A stretch of DNA of 64,000 nucleotides from Pseudomonadales bacterium (GTDB lineage: Bacteria; Pseudomonadota; Gammaproteobacteria; Pseudomonadales; Pseudohongiellaceae): the NCBI GenBank assembly GCA_024234325.1, contig JACKOJ010000010.1, forward strand, positions 1 through 64,000. Direction: 5' to 3'. The notes beneath the pieces are model-generated. The model worked only from the letters and a program-made list of their open reading frames with translations, made no database searches and had not been told where the DNA came from. The position numbers were made by a program, and so were the translations under genes. Shown here one piece after another: positions 27,117-35,405 of the stretch (positions within the stretch are counted from its first letter, which is position 1; each line of letters begins with the position of its first letter).

Positions 27117-27592
27117 GTGTAAAGGGCAGACAGGAGACCTGTTGGCAGCTCAATGAACTCGCGGGCGAGTCCATGAGTGCGAGCCGGGACCGTTTCGAGG
27201 AGCTGGTGCAGGAGGGCATCCTGCACCAGTCCGGGCAGGCCTTCTCCCTTGCGCTGCCAGCAGGCAGAGCGCTCGACTATATTCCTTACCAGTGGGTGCA
27301 GACCCGCTTTGACAATTTTCTGTACTGGGATCGTGCCGTGGTCGCACAAGCCCACCGTCGCCAGGGCGTCGGGCGTTCTCTTTTTGCGACGCTGATGGCT
27401 GATGCGGCAGATGCGGGTGCGGACCTGGTCGTGTGCGCAGTGCACGACCGCCCCCATAATCGCGTGGGCCATGCCTTTGTGCAGGCGCTGGGGTTTGTGG
27501 CGATCGAATCGGTGATGCTGCCCTCACGAGACATCGTGACGTTCTACCAGTGCCCCGTCACTCAGCGTTCCACGGCGATCGCGACACCCTGA
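27113..27592 (+). CDS. GNAT-family N-acetyltransferase
   Basis: 159 aa. Acetyl-CoA-binding motif A is clear in VVAQAHRRQGVGRSLFATLM, and the C-terminal part follows the GNAT pattern (HNRVGHAFVQALGFVAIESVML). The N-terminal 75 residues are not typical, perhaps a substrate domain. The ATG at 27113 overlaps the SulP stop by 4 bp, so it is the last gene of the sulfide operon; the substrate and its link to sulfur oxidation are unknown. Its end overlaps the convergent thiolase gene by 31 bp. Confidence 0.78.
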   Translation: MSVKGRQETCWQLNELAGESMSASRDRFEELVQEGILHQSGQAFSLALPAGRALDYIPYQWVQTRFDNFLYWDRAVVAQAHRRQGVGRSLFATLMADAADAGADLVVCAVHDRPHNRVGHAFVQALGFVAIESVMLPSRDIVTFYQCPVTQRSTAIATP

Positions 27593-28740
27593 CCCCCGCC
27601 GATGCACAGTGTGGCCAGCCCCTTGCGGGCGTTGCGGCGACGCATTTCGTGCAGCAGTGTCACCAGAACCCGGCAGCCAGAAGCGCCAATCGGGTGGCCG
27701 AGGGCGATAGCACCGCCGTTCACGTTCACCTTGTCCACGTCCCAACCCAGTTCCTGATTGACGGTTATCGCCTGCACGGCAAAGGCCTCATTGGCCTCGA
27801 TAAGATCCAGCTCGTCCACGTGCCAGCCTGCCTTCTGCAGGCAGCGTCGTGTGGCCGGTACGGGGGCATAGCCCATGATCTCGGGTTCTATGGCGGCACT
27901 CGCCCAGGCAGTGATTTTGGCAAGGGGTTCACAGCCCAGGCGCTTCAGGGTGTGTTCATCGCACAGGATGACGGCGGCGGCGCCGTCGTTGATCCCCGAG
28001 GCATTGCCGGCGGTGACCGAACCGTCAGAAGCAAAGGCGGGTCGCAGCCGGGCCAGCAATTCCTCGCTGGTATCGGGGCGCGGACTTTCGTCCTGACTGA
28101 TGCGCAGGGCCTCACCACGTCGCGTGGGCACTGCGATGGGCAGGATTTCGTCGTGGAAGCGATTGGCAGCGACCGCTGCTGCGGCTTTCTGCTGCGAGCG
28201 CAGGGCGAACGCGTCCTGGGCTTCGCGTGAGATGTGAAAACGCTGCGCGAGATTTTCTGCCGTGATGCCCATGTGATAATTGTTAAATGCGTCGCGCAGG
28301 CCGTCGTGCAGCATGCTGTCCAGCAGTTCCCAGTTGCCCATCTTCTTGCCGTTGCGGGCATTGGGCAGCACATGAGCAGCCTGGCTCATGCTCTCCATGC
28401 CACCGGCCACTATCAGCCGGGCATCGCCCAGGGCAATGGCCTGAGCAGCCAGGTGTACCGCCTTGAGTCCTGAACCGCACACCTTGTTGATCGTCATTGC
28501 CGGGGTGTGGGTCGCGATGCCGGCGTGAATCGCTGCCTGTCGGGCAGTGTTCTGGCCGCAGCCCGCTGTCAGGACATGGCCAAGAATGACCTCATCCACA
28601 CTGTCGGCGGCAATGTTGTGCTGCGCGAGCAGTTGCCGGATCAACTGGCTGCCGAGTTCGACAGCGGACAGACCGGCGAACATGCCGTTGAAGTTGCCGA
28701 TCGGGCTGCGCCCGGCGGCAATGATGTAGACGTCCTGCAT
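27562..28740 (-). CDS. acetyl-CoA C-acetyltransferase (thiolase)
   Basis: 392 aa. Condenses two acetyl-CoA to acetoacetyl-CoA or the reverse. Catalytic residues visible: Cys88 in NKVCGSGLK, His in GHPIGASGCR with its Cys, plus NEAFA. The ATG at 28740 is chosen because family members start MQDVYIIAAGRSPIG; the frame opens 16 codons earlier inside acs. It lies 25 bp after the acs stop, so acetate activation and C2 condensation are co-expressed, which fits polyhydroxybutyrate or acetate metabolism. Whether it is an atoB, phaA or beta-oxidation type enzyme is not certain. Confidence 0.92.
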   Translation of the reverse strand: MQDVYIIAAGRSPIGNFNGMFAGLSAVELGSQLIRQLLAQHNIAADSVDEVILGHVLTAGCGQNTARQAAIHAGIATHTPAMTINKVCGSGLKAVHLAAQAIALGDARLIVAGGMESMSQAAHVLPNARNGKKMGNWELLDSMLHDGLRDAFNNYHMGITAENLAQRFHISREAQDAFALRSQQKAAAAVAANRFHDEILPIAVPTRRGEALRISQDESPRPDTSEELLARLRPAFASDGSVTAGNASGINDGAAAVILCDEHTLKRLGCEPLAKITAWASAAIEPEIMGYAPVPATRRCLQKAGWHVDELDLIEANEAFAVQAITVNQELGWDVDKVNVNGGAIALGHPIGASGCRVLVTLLHEMRRRNARKGLATLCIGGGQGVAIAVER

Positions 28741-28765
28741 AGGATTTTCCCGCTTGGGCGGCCGG

Positions 28766-30703
28766 TTAGCGGTTCGCCCGGTTTGCAATCAACTGGTCTA
28801 CAACGGCCGGGTCTGCCAGGGTCGTGGTATCGCCCATGTTCTCCAGCTCATTGGCCGCGATCTTGCGCAGAATGCGGCGCATGATCTTCCCGGAGCGAGT
28901 CTTGGGCAGGCCGGGTGCAAACTGGATGATTTCGGGCCGGGCAAACGCGCCGATTTCCTCTGCGACGAAAGCGAGCAGCTCCCGACGCAGATCGTCGCTG
29001 TCCTCGATGCCCTGCATCAGGGTGACATAGGCGTAGATCGCCTGCCCCTTGATGTCGTGCGGGTAGCCCACCACGGCGGCCTCGGCCACCTTCGGGTGCA
29101 GTACCAGGGCGCTTTCGATTTCTGCCGTGCCGAGGCGATGTCCGGAGACATTGATCACATCGTCCACGCGCCCGGTCACCCAGTAATAGCCATCGGCATC
29201 GCGACGGGCGCTGTCGCCGGTGAAGTAATAGCCGGGGTAGGCCTTGAAATAGGTGTCGATGCAGCGCTGGTGATCGCCGTAGACCGTGCGGATCTGGCTT
29301 GGCCAGCTCGTGCAGAGCACGAGGTTGCCGGTGGCCGGTCCCTTCAGTTCATTGCCGTCCGCATCCAGCAGGGCGGGCAGTACACCGAAGAAGGGCAGGG
29401 TGGCGGAACCGGGTTTCAGATCCGTGACGCCGGGCAGGGGGGTGATCATGATGGCACCGGTTTCCGTCTGCCACCAGGTGTCCACGATCGGGCAGCGGCC
29501 CTCGCCCACCACGTCGTAATACCATTGCCATGCCTCCGGGTTGATGGGTTCTCCCACCGAGCCCAACAGTCTGAGACTCTTGCGTGAGGTGCCGGTTACC
29601 GGGTCGTTGCCCGCGGACATGAGGGCGCGAATGGCAGTCGGCGCGGTGTAGAAACTGTTGACCTGGTGTTTGTCGATGACCTGCCAGAAACGGGAGGCAT
29701 CCGGATAGGTGGGCACGCCCTCAAAAATGAGCGTTGTGGCGCCATTGCACAGTGGCCCGTAGACGATATAACTGTGCCCCGTGACCCAGCCCACATCCGC
29801 GGTGCACCAGTAAACGTCGCCGTCGCGATAGTCAAACACATAGCGGTGGGTCATGGCCGCTCCCAGCAGATAGCCACCCGTGGTGTGCAGCACGCCTTTG
29901 GGTTTGCCGGTAGAGCCGGAGGTGTAGAGGATGAACAGCGGGTCTTCCGCGTCCATTTCCTCTGGTTCACAGTGCTTGCTCACGGTCGTCGTGATCTCGT
30001 GATACCAGACATCACGCGCATCATCCCAACGGATGTCACCGCCCGTGTGTTTGACCACCAGTACCGTGTGCACGTCCGGGCAGTGCTCCAGGGCCTTGTC
30101 CACGTTCTGCTTCAGGGGAATGATACGTCCGCCGCGCTTGCCCTGGTCGGCGGTAATGACGACCCGACAATCGGCGTCCAGAATGCGGTCCTTGATGGCC
30201 TCCGGTGAGAATCCGCCGAATACAACGGAATGGACGGCGCCGATGCGGGCGCAGGCCAGCATGGCATACGCGGCCTCGGGAATCATGGGCATATAGATGC
30301 TGACCCTGTCGCCTTTTCTCACCCCTCGCGCCCGCAGGGCATTGGCCATCAGGCTGACGCGCTCGAACAGTTGCTGGTAGCTGATGTGCTCGCTGTCTTC
30401 AGGGTTGTCTCCCTCCCAGATGATGGCCGTCTGCTGGGCACGGGACTCCAGATGTCGATCCACACAGTTGACGCAGACATTGAGTGTGGCGCCGTCGAAC
30501 CAGGTGGTGTCCGCGTTGTGGAACCCGCCGGAATGCAGTTTGTCCCACGGTTTGATCCAGTCGATGAATTCCTTGGCCCGGGCTGTCCAGAAGGCCTCCG
30601 GTTCGTGAATGGACTGTTGGTACAAACGCTGATAGGTCTCCTTGTTCATAAGGCTGCTTGCGGCCAGTTCATCGGAAACGGGGTATACACGGCTGTCAGA
30701 CAT
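28766..30703 (-). CDS. acs: acetyl-CoA synthetase
   Basis: 645 aa; activates acetate with ATP and CoA to acetyl-CoA in the cytoplasm. Seen: WFDGATLNVCVNCVDRH, the P-loop-like YTSGSTGKPKGVLHT, WWQTETGAIM, YYFTGDSARRDADGYYWVTGRVDDVI, and the acetylation-site motif PKTRSGKIMRRIL. Start MSDSRVYPVSDELAA. In Pseudomonas an acs gene also lies near panBC and pcnB, so the neighbourhood is ancestral. The acetate-type symporter at 53.7-55.7 kb would supply its substrate. No clear promoter found upstream. Confidence 0.96.
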   Translation of the reverse strand: MSDSRVYPVSDELAASSLMNKETYQRLYQQSIHEPEAFWTARAKEFIDWIKPWDKLHSGGFHNADTTWFDGATLNVCVNCVDRHLESRAQQTAIIWEGDNPEDSEHISYQQLFERVSLMANALRARGVRKGDRVSIYMPMIPEAAYAMLACARIGAVHSVVFGGFSPEAIKDRILDADCRVVITADQGKRGGRIIPLKQNVDKALEHCPDVHTVLVVKHTGGDIRWDDARDVWYHEITTTVSKHCEPEEMDAEDPLFILYTSGSTGKPKGVLHTTGGYLLGAAMTHRYVFDYRDGDVYWCTADVGWVTGHSYIVYGPLCNGATTLIFEGVPTYPDASRFWQVIDKHQVNSFYTAPTAIRALMSAGNDPVTGTSRKSLRLLGSVGEPINPEAWQWYYDVVGEGRCPIVDTWWQTETGAIMITPLPGVTDLKPGSATLPFFGVLPALLDADGNELKGPATGNLVLCTSWPSQIRTVYGDHQRCIDTYFKAYPGYYFTGDSARRDADGYYWVTGRVDDVINVSGHRLGTAEIESALVLHPKVAEAAVVGYPHDIKGQAIYAYVTLMQGIEDSDDLRRELLAFVAEEIGAFARPEIIQFAPGLPKTRSGKIMRRILRKIAANELENMGDTTTLADPAVVDQLIANRANR

Positions 30704-30858
30704 CGCTTGGATCCTTGTGCTGTTGGCGTTCTCGGGCGGAATCCGGGGATTTGCTAAGGCGCTGGATTTCCGCTGCTACACCCGGTGTTTTAGCAGGTTT
30801 TGTGCGGTGAGACAAATGGCCGCGGGGACCCTGAAGAGATGCCCTGAAGGAGCCTGAT

Positions 30859-31713
30859 TCAGGCCTTGTGGCGAGAGAGGGTGAGATTGTCGATGAGGCG
30901 GGTTTTGCCCATCCAGGCGGCCGCCAGAATCACGAGATCGTCGTCCTGCGCCGTGGCTGGAGCCAGGGTCTGCGCGTGGCAGACGCTGAAGTAGTCGGGG
31001 CGAAAGCCCGCCTCTTGCAGCGTTCGGCTCGCCTGTGCTTCCACCACTGCGACAGCAGTGCCGGACTGCAATGCGCTGGCGGCCTCTCTCAGGCTGCGGA
31101 CGAGGGTGGCTGCCCGCGCCTTTTCTTCGGCACTGAGGTAGCCGTTGCGGGAACTCAGCGCAAGGCCGCTGGGTTCGCGCTGGGTTGGCACGCCGACCAG
31201 AGCGATGGGAAGGCAGAGATCCGCGACCATGCGGCGAATGACCAGAAACTGCTGGTAATCCTTCAGACCGAATACGGCGGTGTCAGGCTGCACCAGATTG
31301 AAAAGCTTGCATACCACGGTGGCAACGCCGTCGAAATGTCCCGGGCGGCTGGCGCCGCAATACCCTTCGGACAAGCCGGGGACGGACACGACGGTGTGCT
31401 GCTGGTGTCCCAGGGGGTACATCTCCGCCACGCTCGGGGTGAACAGCGCATGGCAGCCGGCAGCCTCCAGCCGGGCGATGTCCTGCTCCAGTGTGCGCGG
31501 GTAGGCATCCAGATCTTCCGTGGGGCCGAACTGCATGGGATTGACGAAGATGGTGCAGACCACGAAGCTCGCGTGTTTGCGTGCCTCGGTGATCAGCGCC
31601 AGGTGCCCCTCGTGCAGATTGCCCATGGTGGGAACCAGGGCGATGCGCTGTCCGCGCTGTCGCAGAGGGTGCAGGGCATTCCGCAATGTTGTGCTGTCTG
31701 TGATGACGCGCAT
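30859..31713 (-). CDS. panC: pantothenate synthetase
   Basis: 284 aa; joins pantoate and beta-alanine with ATP, the last step to vitamin B5. The nucleotide-binding TMGNLHEGHLALI (HxGH) is near residue 29, then FVNPMQFGPTEDLDAYPRT, FGLKDYQQFLVIRRM, and the KMSKS-like stretch ALSSRNGYLS. Full length. It follows panB by 15 bp. There is no panD nearby. acs lies 155 bp downstream on the same strand. Confidence 0.97.
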   Translation of the reverse strand: MRVITDSTTLRNALHPLRQRGQRIALVPTMGNLHEGHLALITEARKHASFVVCTIFVNPMQFGPTEDLDAYPRTLEQDIARLEAAGCHALFTPSVAEMYPLGHQQHTVVSVPGLSEGYCGASRPGHFDGVATVVCKLFNLVQPDTAVFGLKDYQQFLVIRRMVADLCLPIALVGVPTQREPSGLALSSRNGYLSAEEKARAATLVRSLREAASALQSGTAVAVVEAQASRTLQEAGFRPDYFSVCHAQTLAPATAQDDDLVILAAAWMGKTRLIDNLTLSRHKA

Positions 31714-31728
31714 GGGGTCTCCCGCAGC

Positions 31729-32562
31729 CTAGTCGAAGCAATGCTCTGGAGCGGGGAAACGTTTGTCGCGCACCTGGGCCACATACTCACGCAGAGCACC
31801 GGGAATCCCGTCACTGGAATCCTTGAGGAAGTTCTTCACGAAGCGCGGAGTGATCGGGGAAATGCCGAGCAGATCATAGATCACCATCACCTGACCGTCG
31901 GTGTCCGGCCCGGCGCCGATGCCGATCACGGGAATCTGTACGGCTTCGGTGAGTCGTCGGGCCAGCTCCCTTGGCACGCATTCGAGCAGCAATATGCTGG
32001 CGCCGGAGGCCTCCAGCAGCTTGGCTTCGGCGATCATGGTTTCCGCCTTCTGCGGATCGCGCCCCTGCACGAAGAACCCGCCGATGCGATTGATCGACTG
32101 TGGTGTGAGCCCCATGTGGGCACATACCGGAATACCGCGCTCCGCCAGCAGGCGGGTGGATTCGGCGATCCAGGCGCCGCCCTCGATCTTGATCATGTGG
32201 GCGCCGGCCCGCATCAGGGTGGCTGCATTTTCCAGTGTCTGGGTTTCCGACGCATAACTCATGAAAGGCATGTCGCCAATCAGGAAGGCGCCCTGGTTGC
32301 CGCGCTTGACGGCGCTGATGTGGTAGACCATGTCCTCCATGGTCACCGGCAGGGTGCTGTCGTGCCCCTGGACCACCATGCCGAGGGAGTCGCCGATCAG
32401 AATCACGTCTACGCCTGCGTCGCTGATCTGTGCGGCAAGGCAGGCGTCGTAGGCGGTCAGGCAGGTGAATTTCTCACCGTTCTGCTTGCGCTTGTTGAGC
32501 GTGCTCAGCGTGACGGGTTTGCGGGTGGCGGCCGTCTGGCCGGGGGAAGACTGTGCGCTCAT
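31729..32562 (-). CDS. panB: 3-methyl-2-oxobutanoate hydroxymethyltransferase
   Basis: 277 aa. Transfers a hydroxymethyl group from methylene-tetrahydrofolate to ketoisovalerate, the first committed pantothenate step. Features: TAYDACLAAQISDAGVDVILIGDSLGMVVQGHDST at the N-terminus, KIEGG, HMGLTPQS, and IGIGAGPDTDGQVMVIYDLLG. The order pcnB, kinase, panB, panC matches related bacteria except that folK is missing upstream. Confidence 0.97.
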   Translation of the reverse strand: MSAQSSPGQTAATRKPVTLSTLNKRKQNGEKFTCLTAYDACLAAQISDAGVDVILIGDSLGMVVQGHDSTLPVTMEDMVYHISAVKRGNQGAFLIGDMPFMSYASETQTLENAATLMRAGAHMIKIEGGAWIAESTRLLAERGIPVCAHMGLTPQSINRIGGFFVQGRDPQKAETMIAEAKLLEASGASILLLECVPRELARRLTEAVQIPVIGIGAGPDTDGQVMVIYDLLGISPITPRFVKNFLKDSSDGIPGALREYVAQVRDKRFPAPEHCFD

Positions 32563-32580
32563 GGCCTCGCTCCGTTTGGC

Positions 32581-33261
32581 TTACAGGAGACTGGGTTGCG
32601 GGTTGAAGTAGTGCGTCCCGTTCGTGCAGGAGAGGATCTGGGCAACGAGAGCCTGATAATCCTCCTCATTGCCTACCAGGTCAATCTCGGCGCAATTGAC
32701 GATCAGCAGCGGACTCTTGTCGTAATAGTGGAAAAAGTCCGTGTAGGCGACATTCAGGCGCTCCAGGTACTCGCGCTGAATGGACTGCTCCGCATCGATG
32801 CCGCGTTTGTGGATGCGCTCCATCAGCACCCCTGCCGGGGCCTGCAGATACAGCACCAGATCGGGGACCGGTGCATCGATGGTCAGGTGCTGGTAAACCT
32901 GCTGGTAGAGGGCGTATTCGTCGTCATCGAGATTCTGGCGGGCGAACAGCGGGTCCTTGTCGATCAGAAAGTCGGCGACGCGCACACTCTCGAACAGATC
33001 GTCCTGACGCAGGTCCTGAATCTGCCGCGCGCGCTGGAACAGGAAGAACAACTGGGTGGCCAGGGCGTTGCGGCGCGGGTCGTGGTAGAAGCGCTCCAGG
33101 AAGGGGTTTTCCTCGGGCAGCTCCAGCAGGGTTTCGTAATTGAAGGTTTCGGCGAGGCGCTTGGTCAGGCTGGTCTTGCCCACCCCGATAGGGCCTTCCA
33201 CGGCGATGAAACGCGGCGGTGTGCCGGAGGCGCGGGTTTCCTTGACGGACGACTGATTCAC
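32581..33261 (-). CDS. deoxynucleoside kinase (dGK/dAK type)
   Basis: 226 aa. Phosphorylates deoxynucleosides for salvage. P-loop EGPIGVGKTSLTKRL near residue 23, then ELPEENPFLERFYHDPRR, VADFLIDKDPLFARQNLDDDEYALY and the lid-like LERLNVAYTDFFHYYDKSPLL. Family members of this kind are found beside panB and pcnB in several gammaproteobacteria. ATG overlaps the pcnB stop by 4 bp (ATGA), so translation is coupled. In Pseudomonas folK fills this spot; it is not seen here. Confidence 0.87.
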   Translation of the reverse strand: MNQSSVKETRASGTPPRFIAVEGPIGVGKTSLTKRLAETFNYETLLELPEENPFLERFYHDPRRNALATQLFFLFQRARQIQDLRQDDLFESVRVADFLIDKDPLFARQNLDDDEYALYQQVYQHLTIDAPVPDLVLYLQAPAGVLMERIHKRGIDAEQSIQREYLERLNVAYTDFFHYYDKSPLLIVNCAEIDLVGNEEDYQALVAQILSCTNGTHYFNPQPSLL

Positions 33262-34739
33262 GCGTTGTCACCTGCCTTTTCGGCTGGTTTGCGACGGGGT
33301 TTGCGACGCCGACGGCGCTTGCCGGTCTGTCCCTTGCCCAGACCTGCCAGCATCTGCTCCTGCTGATTTTTATCACCGTTCTGGAAATCCGTCCACCATT
33401 GGCCGAGGCCATCGAGCTCTTCTCCAGCGTCCTCGCGCAACAGCAGGAAGTCGTAGGCGGCGCGGAAACGGGGGTGTGCATAGACGGATTCGACAGCGCG
33501 GCGGGTGCGCGTCTGCAGGCGCAGTTGCAGTTCCCATATCTCCCGTGTGGCGATGGAGAAACGCTTGGGAATTGCGGTGATGCGCAACTGGTCGAGAATG
33601 ACACGGTTGGCCATGTCCTGCTGCTCCGTGATCCCGGGATTGTCGCCGCCATGCTTTCTCAGCGCCTGCTGCAGGGGCGGCCACAGGAGTGCGGCATAGA
33701 GGAAGGCGGGCGTCACCGTCTTGTCCTGCGCCAGGCGCTTGTCGGTGTTGCGCATGGCCAGGGTCAGCAAGCGGGCTTCCGGTGAGTTGGCATCGCGGCT
33801 GCAGGCCATGGTGGCCGGGAACAGAATGTCGCCCACCCGGAACTGGCGCAGCAGGGCCAGGGTCTTTTCGGCCTGGCCACCCGTGAGCAGTTTCAGGGTT
33901 TCATCGAACAGCCGTGCAGGGGAGATGGATTCCAGCAGGGGGGCCAGTTCGTTCATGGGCGCGCGGGTGTTCTTTTCGATGTCGAAGTCCAGCTTGGCCG
34001 CAAAGCGAATCGCGCGAAGCAGGCGCACCGGATCTTCCCGGTAGCGGGTTGCGGGGTCTCCGATCATGCGCAGCAGACGCCTGTCGATGTCGTCCAGGCC
34101 GCCCGCGAAGTCGATGATGCGGAAGCCGTCCACTGTGTAATACAGCGCATTGGCGGTGAAGTCACGGCGCAGGGCATCGTCGTTGATGTCCCCATAGACG
34201 TTGTCGCGCAGAATCATGCCGGTACTGGAGTGTGCGGAATCGAGGCCCTTGATGCTGCGGTTGCTGGTGCTGTCATCGAATTCATTCTGCGCATCGTGGT
34301 GGGCGCGGAAGGTGGTGACCTCGATGATCTCGCGCCCGAAACGCAGGTGCACGATCTTGAAGCGCCGTCCGATGATCATGGCATTGCGGAAGAGCTGCTT
34401 GATCTGTTCCGGTGTCGCGTTGGTCGAGATGTCGAAATCTTTCGGCGTGTCTCCCAGCAGCAGGTCGCGCACGCCACCGCCCACGAGGAAGGCGTGGTAA
34501 CCGGCATCGCCCAGGCGGTAGAGCACCTTCAGCGCATTCGGGGAGATATGGCGGCGCGAGATACAGTGCTCGTCGCGTTCAATGATGTCTGCCTGGGAAA
34601 GGTCGAGATCGTTCAGGCGCGCCCGGCCTGCCGGGGATGCCTCGTGGGGAGAAGTGCTGTCTGAACTGGCTGTGTGCTGCTCCGGCGTAGTGGGCTTGCT
34701 GCGTTTGCCGAAGAGCGCTTTGCTAATCTTTCTTAACAT
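33258..34739 (-). CDS. pcnB: poly(A) polymerase I
   Basis: 493 aa. Adds 3' poly(A) tails that mark RNAs for decay. N-terminal nucleotidyltransferase with GGGVRDLLLGDTPKDFDISTNATPEQI (about residues 87-113) and REIIEVTTFR; the RNA-binding region starts at ITRYREDPVRLLRAIRFAAKL. The end is a basic tail (GKRRRRRKPRRKP) as in the bacterial enzyme. Start MLRKISKALFG at 34739. It is downstream of cbrB and the CrcZ-like region on the same strand, the Pseudomonas order. A -10-like TATTAT lies at 34851-34856 (minus strand). Confidence 0.95.
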   Translation of the reverse strand: MLRKISKALFGKRSKPTTPEQHTASSDSTSPHEASPAGRARLNDLDLSQADIIERDEHCISRRHISPNALKVLYRLGDAGYHAFLVGGGVRDLLLGDTPKDFDISTNATPEQIKQLFRNAMIIGRRFKIVHLRFGREIIEVTTFRAHHDAQNEFDDSTSNRSIKGLDSAHSSTGMILRDNVYGDINDDALRRDFTANALYYTVDGFRIIDFAGGLDDIDRRLLRMIGDPATRYREDPVRLLRAIRFAAKLDFDIEKNTRAPMNELAPLLESISPARLFDETLKLLTGGQAEKTLALLRQFRVGDILFPATMACSRDANSPEARLLTLAMRNTDKRLAQDKTVTPAFLYAALLWPPLQQALRKHGGDNPGITEQQDMANRVILDQLRITAIPKRFSIATREIWELQLRLQTRTRRAVESVYAHPRFRAAYDFLLLREDAGEELDGLGQWWTDFQNGDKNQQEQMLAGLGKGQTGKRRRRRKPRRKPAEKAGDNA

Positions 34740-34884
34740 CGGGATTCAGGACCCATTGTCCGCAACCACTGCGCCGCAGAACGGACAGATGAGAGGCATG
34801 CGTGCGAGTACAAGGTGATTCATCACAAATAGTGGAATGAACGGAGCCGGATAATACACTGAAACAGGGGAAATTAGCAGGAGG

Positions 34885-35139
34885 AAATGCTTTGGGGGGC
34901 GATTACAGCCCCCCTGTAAGGAAGGTAATTAGTTTTATTATTTTTATTGGACTATGTAGGTACCAAATACAGCACCGCAAAGCATTTTTCTTGAAACAGT
35001 ACCGCCAGTCAGACAACAAATCGGTTCCCTAATTACTGACAATCTACTTCTTGTTCTTTTTATTCACTGCACCAAACGATGTAATGCTATTTTTATTCTT
35101 ATTTTCTACCGTCGTTGTTATTGTTTATTGTTATTGTGC
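34885..35139 (-). ncRNA. CrcZ-like small RNA (candidate Crc/Hfq sponge)
   Basis: The gap between pcnB and cbrB is AT-rich, non-coding and lies where Pseudomonas has crcZ. From the sigma-54 promoter at 35150-35166 the start would be near 35139. The RNA then opens with four overlapping AAYAAYAA motifs (minus strand, 35115-35135), the catabolite-activity motif bound by Hfq and Crc. Further A-rich AANAANAA stretches lie at about 35045-35105, and an exact AATAATAA at 34935-34942. A GC hairpin (34894-34914: 7-bp stem, 7-nt loop) closes it, but lacks a following T-run, so the 3' end is uncertain. About 250 nt, shorter than CrcZ of P. aeruginosa (about 400). Confidence 0.68.
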
Positions 35140-35149
35140 TTGTATATAG

Positions 35150-35166
35150 AGCATGAACCGTGCCAG
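35150..35166 (-). promoter_or_regulatory. sigma-54 promoter of the CrcZ-like RNA
   Basis: On the minus strand CTGGCACGGTTCATGCT: the -24 element TGGCACG is perfect, GG and GC are 10 bp apart, and the -12 element ATGCT has one mismatch to TTGCW. It points toward pcnB. Confidence 0.74.
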
Positions 35167-35220
35167 TAATTGCATTTCTATATAAAACAATGACTTAAGT
35201 ATTTTGTGTCTGATTTATTG

Positions 35221-35291
35221 CAGTTTGTTACTGGTACTGTGTTACCGAATATCTCCAAATGGGTGGGTAGATGGGTATCAGTAACAAATTG
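35221..35291 (-). promoter_or_regulatory. three-subsite activator region, candidate CbrB binding site
   Basis: TGTTAC at 35226-35231 and 35240-35245, and the inverted GTAACA at 35281-35286. The outer pair belongs to a 13-bp inverted repeat (35221-35233 with 35279-35291, one mismatch). It lies about 60-130 bp upstream of the -24 element, where an enhancer is expected. TGTTAC/GTAACA half-sites are what I recall for CbrB at Pseudomonas crcZ; binding here is inferred. Confidence 0.62.
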
Positions 35292-35405
35292 AAACCTTAT
35301 GCACCAAGTGTGAGCACGGTCACGAATCCGGACGTGTGAACAAGCCTGCCGGGGGAGTTGGCATCGATCTGGCTTACCCGGGTCGGGTGGGCAAATGGGA
35401 GAGAA

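Noticed and set aside
28741..28788. Longer N-terminus for the thiolase
   Set aside because: It would overlap the acs stop and adds residues absent from the family.
30868..33366. An 832-codon open frame opposite panC, panB and the kinase
   Set aside because: It spans three well-supported genes on the other strand and has no domain character.
34894..34914. GGGGGGC/GCCCCCC hairpin as a standard terminator
   Set aside because: No T-run follows on either strand; kept only as the likely 3' hairpin of the CrcZ-like RNA.
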